The translations under genes and the position numbers were made by a program. This document shows, one piece after another, positions 16,838-25,471 of a DNA stretch of 50,395 nt. Position 1 is the stretch's first letter, and the number at the start of each line of letters is the position of its first letter. The notes beneath the pieces are model-generated. The model did not search any database. It was not told the DNA's origin and worked only from the letters and a program-made list of their open reading frames with translations. The DNA is taken from positions 1-50,395 of the forward strand of contig CAKQDG010000007.1 in assembly GCA_934219025.1 (NCBI GenBank), read 5' to 3'. Source of the DNA: an uncultured Prevotella sp. GTDB taxonomy: Bacteria; Bacteroidota; Bacteroidia; Bacteroidales; Bacteroidaceae.

Positions 16838-17437
16838 ATGAGCTTACCACTTGCCAGCATGGAGGATTACTCCGTATATGTTACATTAAGCGATGATGAG
16901 CTGTTTGAGCGACGAATCGCTCAATCTGTCATTGAGCGCATTCACAGGCTTCGTGGCCTGTATGCCTACTGGTTGCAGTTCCCTCAGAAATTTGATCAGG
17001 ATATCGTACAATATGATATGGCTATGTTTAAGGTTGGCAAATCGCAGGCTTACGATGACCTGCATCTTGTACGTCTCATACTTGGTAATCTTCAGCAGGC
17101 ATCAAAGGATTTTATGCGGTGGAAAATAAATCAAGACCTGGAACAGGACTTGAAGGCTGCACGACGTGCCGGAGACCACCGTTCTGTAGCAGCAATCGAA
17201 AAGAACAGAATTCTCAATAATCGTACGGATAAAGAGGATGAACTGGATTTGGAGTTCGACAAGATTATTCCACAGCAGTTCGTCCCTGTTGACGATCCGA
17301 GCGTACTCGGAATTAAGAAACTGCCGGATTTGAGGGGTCGAATAAAGGAACTGATTAAAAAATATTCCGACAACACCGTTAAGTTTGCCGAATACGAGGA
17401 AATAAAAGAGGAAGATGATGATGGAGCAACAGACTAA
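16838..17437 (+). CDS. Putative terminase small subunit, 199 aa
   Basis: It lies immediately upstream of the large terminase and overlaps its start by 23 bp. The mostly helical protein has a possible HTH region (FDQDIVQYDMAMFKVGKSQA, then YDDLHLVRLILGNL) and a charged middle (DLKAARRAGDHRSVAAIEKN). Position and size fit a DNA-recognition subunit that loads phage DNA onto the large terminase motor. An in-frame ATG at codon 8 (MEDYSVYV) is an alternative start. Confidence 0.6.
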   Translation: MSLPLASMEDYSVYVTLSDDELFERRIAQSVIERIHRLRGLYAYWLQFPQKFDQDIVQYDMAMFKVGKSQAYDDLHLVRLILGNLQQASKDFMRWKINQDLEQDLKAARRAGDHRSVAAIEKNRILNNRTDKEDELDLEFDKIIPQQFVPVDDPSVLGIKKLPDLRGRIKELIKKYSDNTVKFAEYEEIKEEDDDGATD

Positions 17438-19037
17438 CAGACAGTATTTCAATGATGCGCAGCTTTATATGCTTAATATGGACTGCCGTGACGAAGTCGT
17501 CGTGGCTGGGCGTGGATTGGGTAAAGGTGCTATCCAGGCGCGGCGCTTGCAGTCTTGTTTTCAAGGTATGCCGGGGTCTATGGGCGGTTTTGTTGCTCCG
17601 TCGGTGAAACGCTGTCTTACCAATATCTTGCCTTCAATGCTTATTCATCTGGAGCGTTGGGGGTTCAAACGTGATATCCATTATGTTGTTGGGAAAAAGC
17701 CTTGGAAAAAACTTCATTGGAAGAGTCCTATATTTACGCCTGCGAATTGGGAGAATACTATTTCTTTCTATAATGGTTCTGTATGCAACGTTATCAGCCA
17801 GGATCGTAGTGGCACGTCAAATTCCATGTCTCTTGATTACCTCATTATCGACGAAGCTAAATTCATAAACTTTGAGCAGCTTAAAGATGAAACTTTTCAG
17901 GCTAATCGTGGCAATGAAATGTACTTCTCCAGTTTCCCGTTACATCATGGCATGACTATAACCTCTGATATGCCAATTACCAAGAAAGGGTCTTGGTTCT
18001 TGTCGTATCGGGATAAAACGGACCCGGAGTTGGTGCAGCTTATCGAGGGGATTATCTTCCAACTTTGGAAGCTTCGGGCGAAACGCGACAAACATCCGGA
18101 GCGTGCACCGCAAATTGAAAAGCAAATTGATTACCTTAACCGTCAGCTTTCGTTCTTTCGCTCGAAATGCTTACTATACAAAGAATACTCTTCTATAGAA
18201 AATCTCGCACTTCTCGGTGAGGAGTTTATCCGCAGGGCTAAGCGCGACCTTCCGCCTCTTACGTTTGCAACTTCTATAATGTGTCAACGAATCGGCATAT
18301 CTGCAGATGGCTTCTATGGTGGAATGCGTGAGGATGTAAATCTTTATACAGCACCGGATGAATCCCGACTCAACCTGTCTTCTTTTGATGGCAAGAATAT
18401 TGTGGATGATTGCAGGCTTGACGGTGATTTGGATCCAAACTTGCCTCTCATTATATCCTTCGATGCCAACAACCTTATCAACTGGCTTGTCGTTGGACAG
18501 GTTGGCAAGGACGGGAAACTGCGGATTCTCAAATCTTTTTTCGTTAAATACGAGAGAAAATTGCCTGAACTGGTTGAAGACTTCCATAAGTATTACAGGT
18601 ATCACAAGCGCAGGCAAGTAGTTTTCTATTACGATGCTACGTTTGTAGGTAATAACTATGCGCTTCACAACAATGATTTCCATAAAGACATTGAACAGAC
18701 TTTGCGCCGGCTGCAGTGGTCTGTACGCGCTGTATACATTGGTAAGCCGCTTGACCACTTGATAAAGAATGACCTTATCAACCGTATGTTCCGTGGCAGA
18801 GCTAAGCATACTGTGCTCATCAACCGCGACAATAACCCGGATTTGCTCATCTCCATTACTTCTGCAGGTGTATTCAACGGAAAGAAAGACAAACGTGGAG
18901 AGAAACTTGCAGAGACGGAGGAGGACAAACTTGAGGGTAGAACCGATGGAAGCGACGCTTTCGATACTTTGTGTATTGGTGTGGAGCGTTTCCCTGTTAT
19001 GCAGTCGAGCGGCATTATTCCTATAACATATACATAA
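17415..19037 (+). CDS. terL: Terminase large subunit, 540 aa
   Basis: ATPase domain: Walker A-like VVAGRGLGKGAIQARR near residue 30 and Walker B DYLIIDEAKF near residue 140. RuvC-like nuclease domain: acidic residues in LIISFDANNLINWLVVGQ (near 350), VVFYYDATFVGNN (near 400) and TDGSDAFDTL (near 513). It pumps DNA into the prohead and cuts it. Three successive ATGs begin the frame, so the start may shift by one or two codons. The order capsid, then terminase, then portal is unusual for siphoviruses. Confidence 0.92.
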   Translation: MMMEQQTNRQYFNDAQLYMLNMDCRDEVVVAGRGLGKGAIQARRLQSCFQGMPGSMGGFVAPSVKRCLTNILPSMLIHLERWGFKRDIHYVVGKKPWKKLHWKSPIFTPANWENTISFYNGSVCNVISQDRSGTSNSMSLDYLIIDEAKFINFEQLKDETFQANRGNEMYFSSFPLHHGMTITSDMPITKKGSWFLSYRDKTDPELVQLIEGIIFQLWKLRAKRDKHPERAPQIEKQIDYLNRQLSFFRSKCLLYKEYSSIENLALLGEEFIRRAKRDLPPLTFATSIMCQRIGISADGFYGGMREDVNLYTAPDESRLNLSSFDGKNIVDDCRLDGDLDPNLPLIISFDANNLINWLVVGQVGKDGKLRILKSFFVKYERKLPELVEDFHKYYRYHKRRQVVFYYDATFVGNNYALHNNDFHKDIEQTLRRLQWSVRAVYIGKPLDHLIKNDLINRMFRGRAKHTVLINRDNNPDLLISITSAGVFNGKKDKRGEKLAETEEDKLEGRTDGSDAFDTLCIGVERFPVMQSSGIIPITYT

Positions 19038-19132
19038 GCTACTATATTTTTCTGTTTATTTTCTTGGGAGTCATCTTCGTGAGAAGGTGGCTTCTTTTTT
19101 TTATGTATAATAGTAAAATTTCTATTGTTTTA

Positions 19133-19164
19133 TTTGCGTATTAATAGAAATATTACTATCTTTG
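19133..19164 (+). promoter_or_regulatory. Promoter of hicAB
   Basis: TTTG (19133-19136), 20-bp spacer, TATCTTTG (19157-19164): a full Bacteroidetes consensus promoter. The left arm of the 18-bp inverted repeat starts two bases later, at the expected transcription start, where HicB could bind. Confidence 0.8.
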
Positions 19165-19190
19165 CATCGTCAAATAACAAACAATATAGA

Positions 19191-19370
19191 ATGAAGAGTA
19201 ATGAATTACATCGACGGTTTGTCAAAGCCGGTTATAAGTTTGACCATGCGGAGGGAAGCCATTACTTCTACATGAAGAATGGAGTGCTTACTGAGCCGAT
19301 ACCATACCACGGAGCCCATGAAATGGGAAAGGGACTTGCAAACAAGCTAATCAGAAAGTACGGAGTTTAA
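19191..19370 (+). CDS. hicA: HicA-type mRNA interferase toxin, 59 aa
   Basis: A compact double-stranded-RNA-binding-like fold: KSNELHRRFVKAGYKFDHA, then EGSHYFYMKNG. The His in GSHYFY (residue 24) is the expected catalytic residue. The family cleaves mRNA in the cytoplasm and stops growth unless bound by HicB. ATG 19191 is preferred because the promoter and inverted repeat lie upstream of it. It is followed 34 bp later by hicB, and the locus sits between terminase and tail genes as cargo. Confidence 0.88.
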   Translation: MKSNELHRRFVKAGYKFDHAEGSHYFYMKNGVLTEPIPYHGAHEMGKGLANKLIRKYGV

Positions 19371-19404
19371 TGCTCCGCACTTTTTAAAATAAAGGTTCAT
19401 ATCT

Positions 19405-19803
19405 ATGGAAAAGATTATAATGATAATTGAAAAATCAGAGGATTATTTTAGTGCTTACTCTGATAATTGCGATGGCATATATGCTGCCGGTAACAGTATT
19501 GAAGCTGTAAAGAAAGATACCTATGAAGCAATAAGACTTATAAAAAAGAATCTTCCAGAAGAACGCTGGCCTAAAGAAATTAAAGGGGAATTTGAGATTG
19601 AATGGAAACTTGACACACAAAGTTTCCTTGAATATTATTCCAAATTCATGTCTTTAGCTGGTATGGAACGCATAACTGGCATACATCAAAAGCAACTTTC
19701 TAACTATCTTAACCATCGTTCTACTCCTCGACGCAAACAAGCGGAAAGAATAATGAATGGAATACATAAGTTTGCTTCTGAATTGTTAAGTCTAACACTC
19801 TGA
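19405..19803 (+). CDS. hicB: HicB-type antitoxin, 132 aa
   Basis: The N-terminal partial RNase H-like domain (IIEKSEDYFSAYSDNCDGIYAAGNSIEAVKKD, shown by its opening IIEKSEDYFSAYSDNC) is followed by a C-terminal XRE-type HTH (MSLAGMERITGIHQKQLSNY). Such antitoxins bind HicA and repress their own promoter. The 18-bp repeat arms at both ends of the locus are likely binding sites. In a prophage, the pair may stabilise the lysogen or block competing phages. Confidence 0.88.
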   Translation: MEKIIMIIEKSEDYFSAYSDNCDGIYAAGNSIEAVKKDTYEAIRLIKKNLPEERWPKEIKGEFEIEWKLDTQSFLEYYSKFMSLAGMERITGIHQKQLSNYLNHRSTPRRKQAERIMNGIHKFASELLSLTL

Positions 19804-19837
19804 TGTTTGTTATTTGACGATACTCTTCAAGAGTGTG

Positions 19838-19866
19838 GCTCCGGTGCTTAGCATCGGGGCTTTTTG
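19838..19866 (+). terminator. Terminator of hicAB
   Basis: gctccggtgc (19838-19847) pairs with gcatcggggc (19851-19860) over 10 bp with two wobble pairs, followed by TTTTTG. It ends the hicAB transcript before the structured non-coding stretch. Confidence 0.8.
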
Positions 19867-19913
19867 TTTTTATGATGCCTCATACCGAGGATGAACTTGC
19901 AGTTGCACGTTAT

Positions 19914-20220
19914 GGCAATTGCCGTAACCTCAAAATCACGTGTTTGCATTTCACAAACCTACAGGTCGCCTACATATTCCGCTCTGAAAGGGAGGGGCAA
20001 TTGCCAAAATAGCGTAGGGCGGTGGGGGCTGCTAAAGCAGAAAGCTTCGCTTTTTCTGAAAATCAACTCGTTTACTCCTTGATTTTCAGATGTTTAATTT
20101 TTTCGGCAGTGGAATTTACGTGCAAAAAGCACGTTTCCGAAGTCGGTCTCGCAACTTTCAGGGCGTTGAAAGTCGCGAATTTTGCCCCTCGGAAAGAGTC
20201 TTGCAACACTTACCGAGGGG
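19914..20220. other. Hairpin-rich non-coding region
   Basis: There is no convincing gene from 19870 to 20607. Palindrome GGCAATTGCC occurs twice (19914-19923, 19996-20005). Perfect hairpins: CTGAAAATCAA/TTGATTTTCAG (20056/20079), ACGTGC/GCACGT (20118/20129), ACTTTCA/TGAAAGT (20154/20167), CCCCTCGG/CCGAGGGG (20185/20213). It could be a structured RNA, a packaging (cos/pac) site near terL, or host repeat DNA carried in with hicAB. From 20221 to 20420 the sequence is AT-rich with nothing clear. Confidence 0.55.
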
Positions 20221-20427
20221 ATTTTGGTAAAAACAACCATTTTATTGAAGCCAATAATATGGCAGTTTCTGATGTCTTTTCCTATAGAGCCTAAAGCGGT
20301 TGAATTTTGTCTAAAAAATAGGGAAATAACAAAAAAGTTAGCAAATAATTTGGTAAAGTGGTAACTTTTTTTTGTATATTATTTAAATTATGTATCTTTA
20401 TATAAGATAAGCTGCATCTCGGAATAA

Positions 20428-20475
20428 GAAATGAATAGATTCATTTCGTTCTTCTCTCGATTTGCATTATCTTTG
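20428..20475 (+). promoter_or_regulatory. Tail-operon promoter with overlapping palindrome
   Basis: TATCTTTG at 20468-20475 is a good -7 box. The -33 region is covered by a perfect palindrome, gaaatgaat-ag-attcatttc (20428-20447), a likely operator or activator site. A second, related dyad (gaaattc...gaatttc) follows the -7 box at about 20480-20503. Confidence 0.6.
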
Positions 20476-20513
20476 CAAGTGAAATTCATTCCCAAACGAA
20501 TTTCATATCTCAT

Positions 20514-20552
20514 GGAGAGGCGACATACTTATTGTGTCGTTTCTCTTTTTTG
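20514..20552 (+). terminator. Leader hairpin, possible attenuator
   Basis: gagaggcgaca pairs with tgtcgtttctc (two wobbles), followed by a T-run, inside the leader between the promoter at 20468 and the first tail gene at 20608. If it terminates, it would attenuate the operon. Confidence 0.5.
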
Positions 20553-20607
20553 CTGACGTATTTTTACTGCCTTATGCATCTTTTTACATTTGCTGAAAAA
20601 AGATGCG

Positions 20608-21651
20608 ATGATTACTATAAAGGAAAATCTTTCAGGCTTATACTTCTCTTGTACCATACCCGATGTGTCATTCTCGATCAACGGATATAGAGCTGCTGTC
20701 ATCATCAGTATTGACGGCAGTGAGATATACAGCGAGTATTTGTATCCTGTAGACGGGAATATCAGTATTGTAGATATTAGCTCGCTGGTGGCTTCATACG
20801 TAAAGCGCGCACTGCGTTCTACCATGAAGATAAAAATAAAGGAAGAATATGAAAATTTGGAAACTTCATACACTGAAGAGATTTCGGCAGATATCATCTA
20901 TTGTGCTGCCGATTTTGGCACTTCTGCCGCCGATTTTATCGAAAACCATTTTCTTTCCATCTTGACGGGCGTGAAAATTACATCTTTGGGTAGACTTGAA
21001 TATCTCCATTATATAGGTACCGATGCTGCCACAGTTACAGCCTTTTACGGTGATGAAACAAGAAGGGAGTTTCAACTCGTTGCTATTGGTGGTAACGACA
21101 AATACACCACTATCGACACATCTCCGTCGCAGTTCTGTACGGAAGGCAAGACTTTGGCTGCATACGCGGTGCAAGCCGGCAACCGAACTCAGGAATATCA
21201 GATTGATTTCCTTGCACCAGACTGTGCACCTATTCTTATTTTCGACAATTCCTTTGGGGTAGAGGAACTGCTTTACTGTACAGGAACACATACCGTCTCT
21301 CCATCTTACAAACGTGAATCTGCATATTTTGGGAAGACACAGAAAAATTACAAAACAAAGGAATCACGTACATTCAAAGCGGATACCGGAGTATTGAATT
21401 TTGCAATGGCAAACTGGGCGGATGAGCTTTTCCGTTCAGACTATGTACGGATTGTAAACTTCTACAGCGGTCATCCTAATATCGGAAAAGAGATTATAAT
21501 AACGGACTCAAAGTCGGAGTATGACAACAACGGCGATACGCTGCCTCGCTTCACCTTCAGTTATGAATACGCACAAAGCAACCCTAATGTAGTTGACTTG
21601 CAGCGTGCCGGAAGAATATTCGACAACACGTTTGACCATACTTTCAATTAA
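20608..21651 (+). CDS. Phage structural protein, 347 aa
   Basis: First gene after the hicAB islet. ATG 20608 (MITIKENLSGLYFSC) is preferred over 20590. Beta-rich, with repeated strand-turn stretches (AAVIISIDGSEIYSEYLYPV; LLYCTGTHTVSPSYKRES), and no signal peptide or membrane segment. Its place ahead of the portal gene and 4-kb distance from lysis genes suggest a tail or baseplate component. No family recognised. Confidence 0.6.
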   Translation: MITIKENLSGLYFSCTIPDVSFSINGYRAAVIISIDGSEIYSEYLYPVDGNISIVDISSLVASYVKRALRSTMKIKIKEEYENLETSYTEEISADIIYCAADFGTSAADFIENHFLSILTGVKITSLGRLEYLHYIGTDAATVTAFYGDETRREFQLVAIGGNDKYTTIDTSPSQFCTEGKTLAAYAVQAGNRTQEYQIDFLAPDCAPILIFDNSFGVEELLYCTGTHTVSPSYKRESAYFGKTQKNYKTKESRTFKADTGVLNFAMANWADELFRSDYVRIVNFYSGHPNIGKEIIITDSKSEYDNNGDTLPRFTFSYEYAQSNPNVVDLQRAGRIFDNTFDHTFN

Positions 21652-21656
21652 ACGGC

Positions 21657-21929
21657 ATGAAATACAGACCATACAAAACGGAACAGCGCGGGGTTATCCA
21701 TTTTTCGGAGATGCTTCACCTTATCGCCATTGCCGAGGAACGACGGCAGACGCTGAACATAAAGGCATGGGAGACTGACGGGCACATTGTGGAATACCGT
21801 GGATGGCTCGTGCATCATGACTATTGGCGTGGTGGATATGTAAGGCTGAAAAATCCGCTTAACAAAGAACTGCGCCTCGTTCCGCAGATATTCATTTTTG
21901 AAATTAACAACTTAACCGTATACTTATGA
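21657..21929 (+). CDS. Small phage protein, 90 aa
   Basis: Begins 5 bp after the previous stop; its TGA overlaps the portal ATG (atga). Reads MKYRPYKTEQRGVIHFSEML, then EERRQTLNIKAWETDGHIVE, with no recognised domain. Tight coupling to the portal gene suggests a structural or connector accessory role. Confidence 0.6.
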   Translation: MKYRPYKTEQRGVIHFSEMLHLIAIAEERRQTLNIKAWETDGHIVEYRGWLVHHDYWRGGYVRLKNPLNKELRLVPQIFIFEINNLTVYL

Positions 21930-23398
21930 CAAAGAACAGATACAGGCTTCAGGAGACATCTCGTCTGGCAGACAGCACTACTTACCGGGTAGTGCCGTGT
22001 GGCGTGGCAGAATCCCGTTTTGCCAACAATATCAACACGGAATACGGCGGCGACTCTTCCACTGTGTTTGACGATGGAGGCATTGCTGCAAACATTCAGG
22101 AAAAGCCTATCACAGTGAACGGCAGGGAATATAAATACGTGCCGTGGGGAGTTGATGACCAACTGCCGTACAAGGTTAAAGAACAGCTGTTGTCTAATAT
22201 GATAACGGCTCAGTGTCAGTCGTTCAACATAATTTCATGCTATGGACAGGGCGTACGTTTTGTTGACCGCGCAACAAAGAAAGATGTGAACGACAAGGAA
22301 ATTCTTGATTTCTGCCTGAGAAACTCTCTGCATGAGGTTTTCATGGAGCAGGCAACAGACATTAAGTTTTCTTTTTGGAGTGTAACGGTAATAATATTGA
22401 ATAGGGAAGGTAATAAGATTGTACAGGTAAGAAACAAAGATGTAGTCAATTGCCGTTTGGAATACGCGCCGTCTACAAAATCTGGTAAGATTGAGCACGT
22501 GTTCTACGGCGATTGGCGTTTCGGTTCCATGGACGAGAACAACATCGAGGTAATTGACCTTCTCGACTATTGGAATCCGCTTGGCGACCTTGAGGTGCGT
22601 ATGGGGCTGGCGCGTGATCCGCAGACCGGAAAGGTGCGCACTCCTGCAAGGACAAGGAAGTTTGCCATTCTTTCGCGCATACCGACACCGGGATACCAGT
22701 ATTACCCTACCCCATACTACAGCAGCATCTTCCGCGATGCATGGCTCGACATTTACCGGTTGATAGGTATCGGCAAGCGCTATATGATAAAAAACACATC
22801 GGCTCCGCGTGTGCAGATTGAGGTACACAATGACTACTGGGATACTGTCTGTGACAGCGAGAATATCCAGGACGAGGACGCGAGGGTGGCACGAAAGCTA
22901 AGGGAGAAGGAGAATATCATCGATTTTGTAACGGGTGTGGAGAATGCCGGCAAGGCTATCATCAGCGGATATTATGTGGATCCTAACGGAAAAGAGAACC
23001 GAATGGTGCGCATTACTCCACTTAACGATGCTTCGAAGAAAGAGGGCGGAAATTGGAGCGACGACATGTCGGAGGCTGCCAACGCTCTTTGTTTTGCCTT
23101 CGGCATACATCCTAATCTTGTGGGAGCAACACCGGGCAAGAGCCAGATGAACAACTCAGGCTCTGACAAACGCGAACTATTCACTCTAAAGCAGTCTCTC
23201 GAAAAACCGTTCCATGATGTGATGACTAAGCCTTACCATGTGATTCTTCACTTCAACCACTGGGAAGACAAGGCAACAGTGGACGTTCCGATGATAATGC
23301 TCACTACGCTTGACAAAAACAAGGACGCAAAGAGGGTTTCGGGAAACAGTAACTCACCTAATAATGACAACAATGACGATGACAATAACAATAAGTAA
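21926..23398 (+). CDS. Portal protein, 490 aa
   Basis: Typical portal size and character: an N-terminal segment with KYVPWGVDDQLPYKVKEQLL, a middle with strand-rich repeats (VVNCRLEYAPSTKSGKIEHV), a long helical stem region (DAWLDIYRLIGIGKRYMIKN), and a C-terminal FGIHPNLVGATPGKSQMNNS typical of Bacteroidales phage portals (the phage gateway for DNA entry and exit). The tail end is Asn/Asp-rich. It overlaps the next gene by about 35 bp. Confidence 0.8.
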   Translation: MTKNRYRLQETSRLADSTTYRVVPCGVAESRFANNINTEYGGDSSTVFDDGGIAANIQEKPITVNGREYKYVPWGVDDQLPYKVKEQLLSNMITAQCQSFNIISCYGQGVRFVDRATKKDVNDKEILDFCLRNSLHEVFMEQATDIKFSFWSVTVIILNREGNKIVQVRNKDVVNCRLEYAPSTKSGKIEHVFYGDWRFGSMDENNIEVIDLLDYWNPLGDLEVRMGLARDPQTGKVRTPARTRKFAILSRIPTPGYQYYPTPYYSSIFRDAWLDIYRLIGIGKRYMIKNTSAPRVQIEVHNDYWDTVCDSENIQDEDARVARKLREKENIIDFVTGVENAGKAIISGYYVDPNGKENRMVRITPLNDASKKEGGNWSDDMSEAANALCFAFGIHPNLVGATPGKSQMNNSGSDKRELFTLKQSLEKPFHDVMTKPYHVILHFNHWEDKATVDVPMIMLTTLDKNKDAKRVSGNSNSPNNDNNDDDNNNK

Positions 23399-24212
23399 GG
23401 AAGATTTTGAACGTGTGCTACCTGTAGGAACAAGCGCACATGATGAAGTTTTCGACGCCGTGGCTCCTGAGTGCCAGCTGCAGGTGCAGTTTTTTGATAT
23501 GGCTCTACTGGGCGAAGAGGGCAAGAATATGGTTATGGAGGCGGAAGACGGGGTGCTGCTGACACTATACAAAAGACTTGTGTGTGTGTCGGCTTTCCTT
23601 GCCGTGTTTCGACAGCTCGACCTCGTGCTCACTCCTACCGGGTTCGGTATCGTGAGCAACGATATGGTGAGTCCGGCTTCTAAACAGCGTGTGGACGCTC
23701 TTGAGGGACAGTTGCGCACGGCTCAGTGTTATACTCTGGCAATGATGGTAGACTCGTTACGCTCTGAGGCTTGGGGGAAGTCAGGACAGGCGCAGAACTA
23801 TATACGGCATCTGTTTTCGGCTTATTCGTTCTTTGCCTATGCTAAATCGGCTGCGGTAACATATCTGGACTGGCAGAATATGCAGCCGGCGATAGTGGAT
23901 GCCGACGAATTTCTGCGCACACGTATCTCTGATGAACTGATGGACGAACTGCTTTGCTTATATAGACAAAACGAGGATTGGAAAAGTCTGGCTTCTTGTC
24001 AACTTATTGCTCTGATACGTGATTTTACCGATGTGTGGAGCCGTAAGGGACAGGATGCTGTCCGACTGCCGGTATTTCGTCGTTTAATGCTGTGTGTGGA
24101 GTCCAATCCTGAAGTGTTCAAGTCTTATTTCAACAGTAATGCCTATAAACGAAATCATCATGAAACTTTTCAAAACTCTAAGGACTCAACGGCCTTCGTT
24201 TTCGGATGCTGA
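23364..24212 (+). CDS. Putative head-tail connector protein (DUF6712-like), 282 aa
   Basis: Several ATGs lie within the end of the portal gene; 23364 (MTTMTMTITISKEDF) is a reasonable start, and 23373 or 23379 are alternatives. Mostly helical (TLAMMVDSLRSEAWGKSGQA; IRHLFSAYSFFAYAKSAAV), resembling a family found beside portals in Bacteroidales phages. I suspect a head completion or connector role from position. The family name is from memory of similar proteins and unconfirmed. Confidence 0.55.
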   Translation: MTTMTMTITISKEDFERVLPVGTSAHDEVFDAVAPECQLQVQFFDMALLGEEGKNMVMEAEDGVLLTLYKRLVCVSAFLAVFRQLDLVLTPTGFGIVSNDMVSPASKQRVDALEGQLRTAQCYTLAMMVDSLRSEAWGKSGQAQNYIRHLFSAYSFFAYAKSAAVTYLDWQNMQPAIVDADEFLRTRISDELMDELLCLYRQNEDWKSLASCQLIALIRDFTDVWSRKGQDAVRLPVFRRLMLCVESNPEVFKSYFNSNAYKRNHHETFQNSKDSTAFVFGC

Positions 24213-24972
24213 CGCTTCGGTGTCGCTCACGGCTCCAAAGTCGTGGGCGGAGCTTTCTCAAGAGCAGCTACACTATGTGCTCTGTCTGCTCACAACTTTC
24301 GAAAATGCTGTTGTCGTAAAAACGTATATGCTGATACGTTTCTCCGGAATCAATGTGGTGAGTAAGGACAGGTACGGATGGATTTGCTATTTTCGTCCGG
24401 CATGGTGGAAGAGAAAACGTTTTTTCAGTATACAGACTTGGCAGATACAGGGACTGCTGGAACAGCTGGATTATATTGACTCGTATGAGAATATGGATGT
24501 CAGACTTGACAGGATAGGGAGGTTTCATGCTGTGGATGTGTTGCTGCACGGTGTGCGTTTCCTTGACTATCTTAATGCTGAAAAATATTTCCAAGCATAC
24601 AACGTAAGTCATGACGAGCTGATGATCCGTAAACTTGCCGGAGTGCTTTACAGCGATAAAAGGGGGCGCAAGCGCAGTTCTCTGAAGCTTTCTGCTGCCG
24701 AAACTCTCGGCACTTATCTTTGGTATGCCCATGTGAAGAGTGTCTTTTCACGTGAATTTCCCAATTTCTTCAAAAAGCTTCCTGCCGATGAAACCGCCGA
24801 TTTTGATGTTCTCAAGGCGATGAATACGCAGATTCGAGCTCTTACGGACGGGGATGTTACTAAGGAGAAGGAGATTTACAACATTGACTGCTGGCGTGCA
24901 CTGACGGAGCTTGACCAGAAGGCACGTGAGGCGGAGGAGTTTAACAAAAGATTGAAAAACAATGGAAAGTAA
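24160..24972 (+). CDS. Hypothetical tail-module protein, 270 aa
   Basis: ATG 24160 (MKLFKTLRTQRPSFSD) overlaps the previous gene by 53 bp. A helical protein with aromatic-rich stretches (RYGWICYFRPAWWKRKRFF) and a charged tail (RALTELDQKAREAEEFNKRL). Position after the connector gene is where tail completion or tail-assembly chaperone genes occur, but I see no slippery-site frameshift signature. Not recognised. Confidence 0.55.
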   Translation: MKLFKTLRTQRPSFSDADASVSLTAPKSWAELSQEQLHYVLCLLTTFENAVVVKTYMLIRFSGINVVSKDRYGWICYFRPAWWKRKRFFSIQTWQIQGLLEQLDYIDSYENMDVRLDRIGRFHAVDVLLHGVRFLDYLNAEKYFQAYNVSHDELMIRKLAGVLYSDKRGRKRSSLKLSAAETLGTYLWYAHVKSVFSREFPNFFKKLPADETADFDVLKAMNTQIRALTDGDVTKEKEIYNIDCWRALTELDQKAREAEEFNKRLKNNGK

Positions 24973-25468
24973 TTATACTTTTAATGCTCTCGGCTATTTT
25001 GAACATCTGGCAAAGAGCAACCGTCTTGCAAAGGATAATGGTTTTTGTCCCTGTTTTTGCAGCGGTCCGGAAAGCATTGACGGAGTGATGCAGAATTTCC
25101 GGAAGCAGAAAAACTTCATTATGATTGATGACACTACCTCGCAGAATACTTATTCGCGTGGCGTGACGTTCTTCGACAAGAACGTATATACCGTGTTTAT
25201 CCTTGCTCATTACCGTATCGACGACATGGGGGACAGACAGGAGAAGCTGGAACTTTGCCGCAGGATCTTCCGGCAATTTCATTCCCGTATGATTTTCGAC
25301 AAGGAGAACATGGAATACGGGGATATGATAGAATGGCTCGACGTGACGTCGGTTTACAGTCGCGAGATGTCGCGCTACTCCATGAATGGGGTTACGGGGC
25401 TTTACTTTATGGTGAATAACGATGAGCCGATTGACTTGACTTACAACTCTAACGAATGGGAGGACTAA
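24962..25468 (+). CDS. Small phage structural protein, 168 aa
   Basis: The ATG overlaps the upstream gene's end by 11 bp. Reads MESNYTFNALGYFEHLAKSN ... DDTTSQNTYSRGVTFFDKNV, then VYSREMSRYSMNGVTGLYFM. Length and position before an HK97 gp10-like gene suggest a neck or tail-terminator protein. A CPCFC cluster near residue 29 might bind metal. Family not recognised. Confidence 0.55.
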   Translation: MESNYTFNALGYFEHLAKSNRLAKDNGFCPCFCSGPESIDGVMQNFRKQKNFIMIDDTTSQNTYSRGVTFFDKNVYTVFILAHYRIDDMGDRQEKLELCRRIFRQFHSRMIFDKENMEYGDMIEWLDVTSVYSREMSRYSMNGVTGLYFMVNNDEPIDLTYNSNEWED

Positions 25469-25471
25469 CAC

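Larger units (their letters stand above)
19166..19821. repeat. 18-bp inverted repeat flanking hicAB
   Basis: atcgtcaaataacaaaca (19166-19183) is the exact reverse complement of tgtttgttatttgacgat (19804-19821). The arms lie just after the promoter and just after the hicB stop, so the two genes are precisely bracketed. They could be operators, ends of a mobile cassette, or arms that pair the 5' and 3' ends of the mRNA. Confidence 0.85.
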
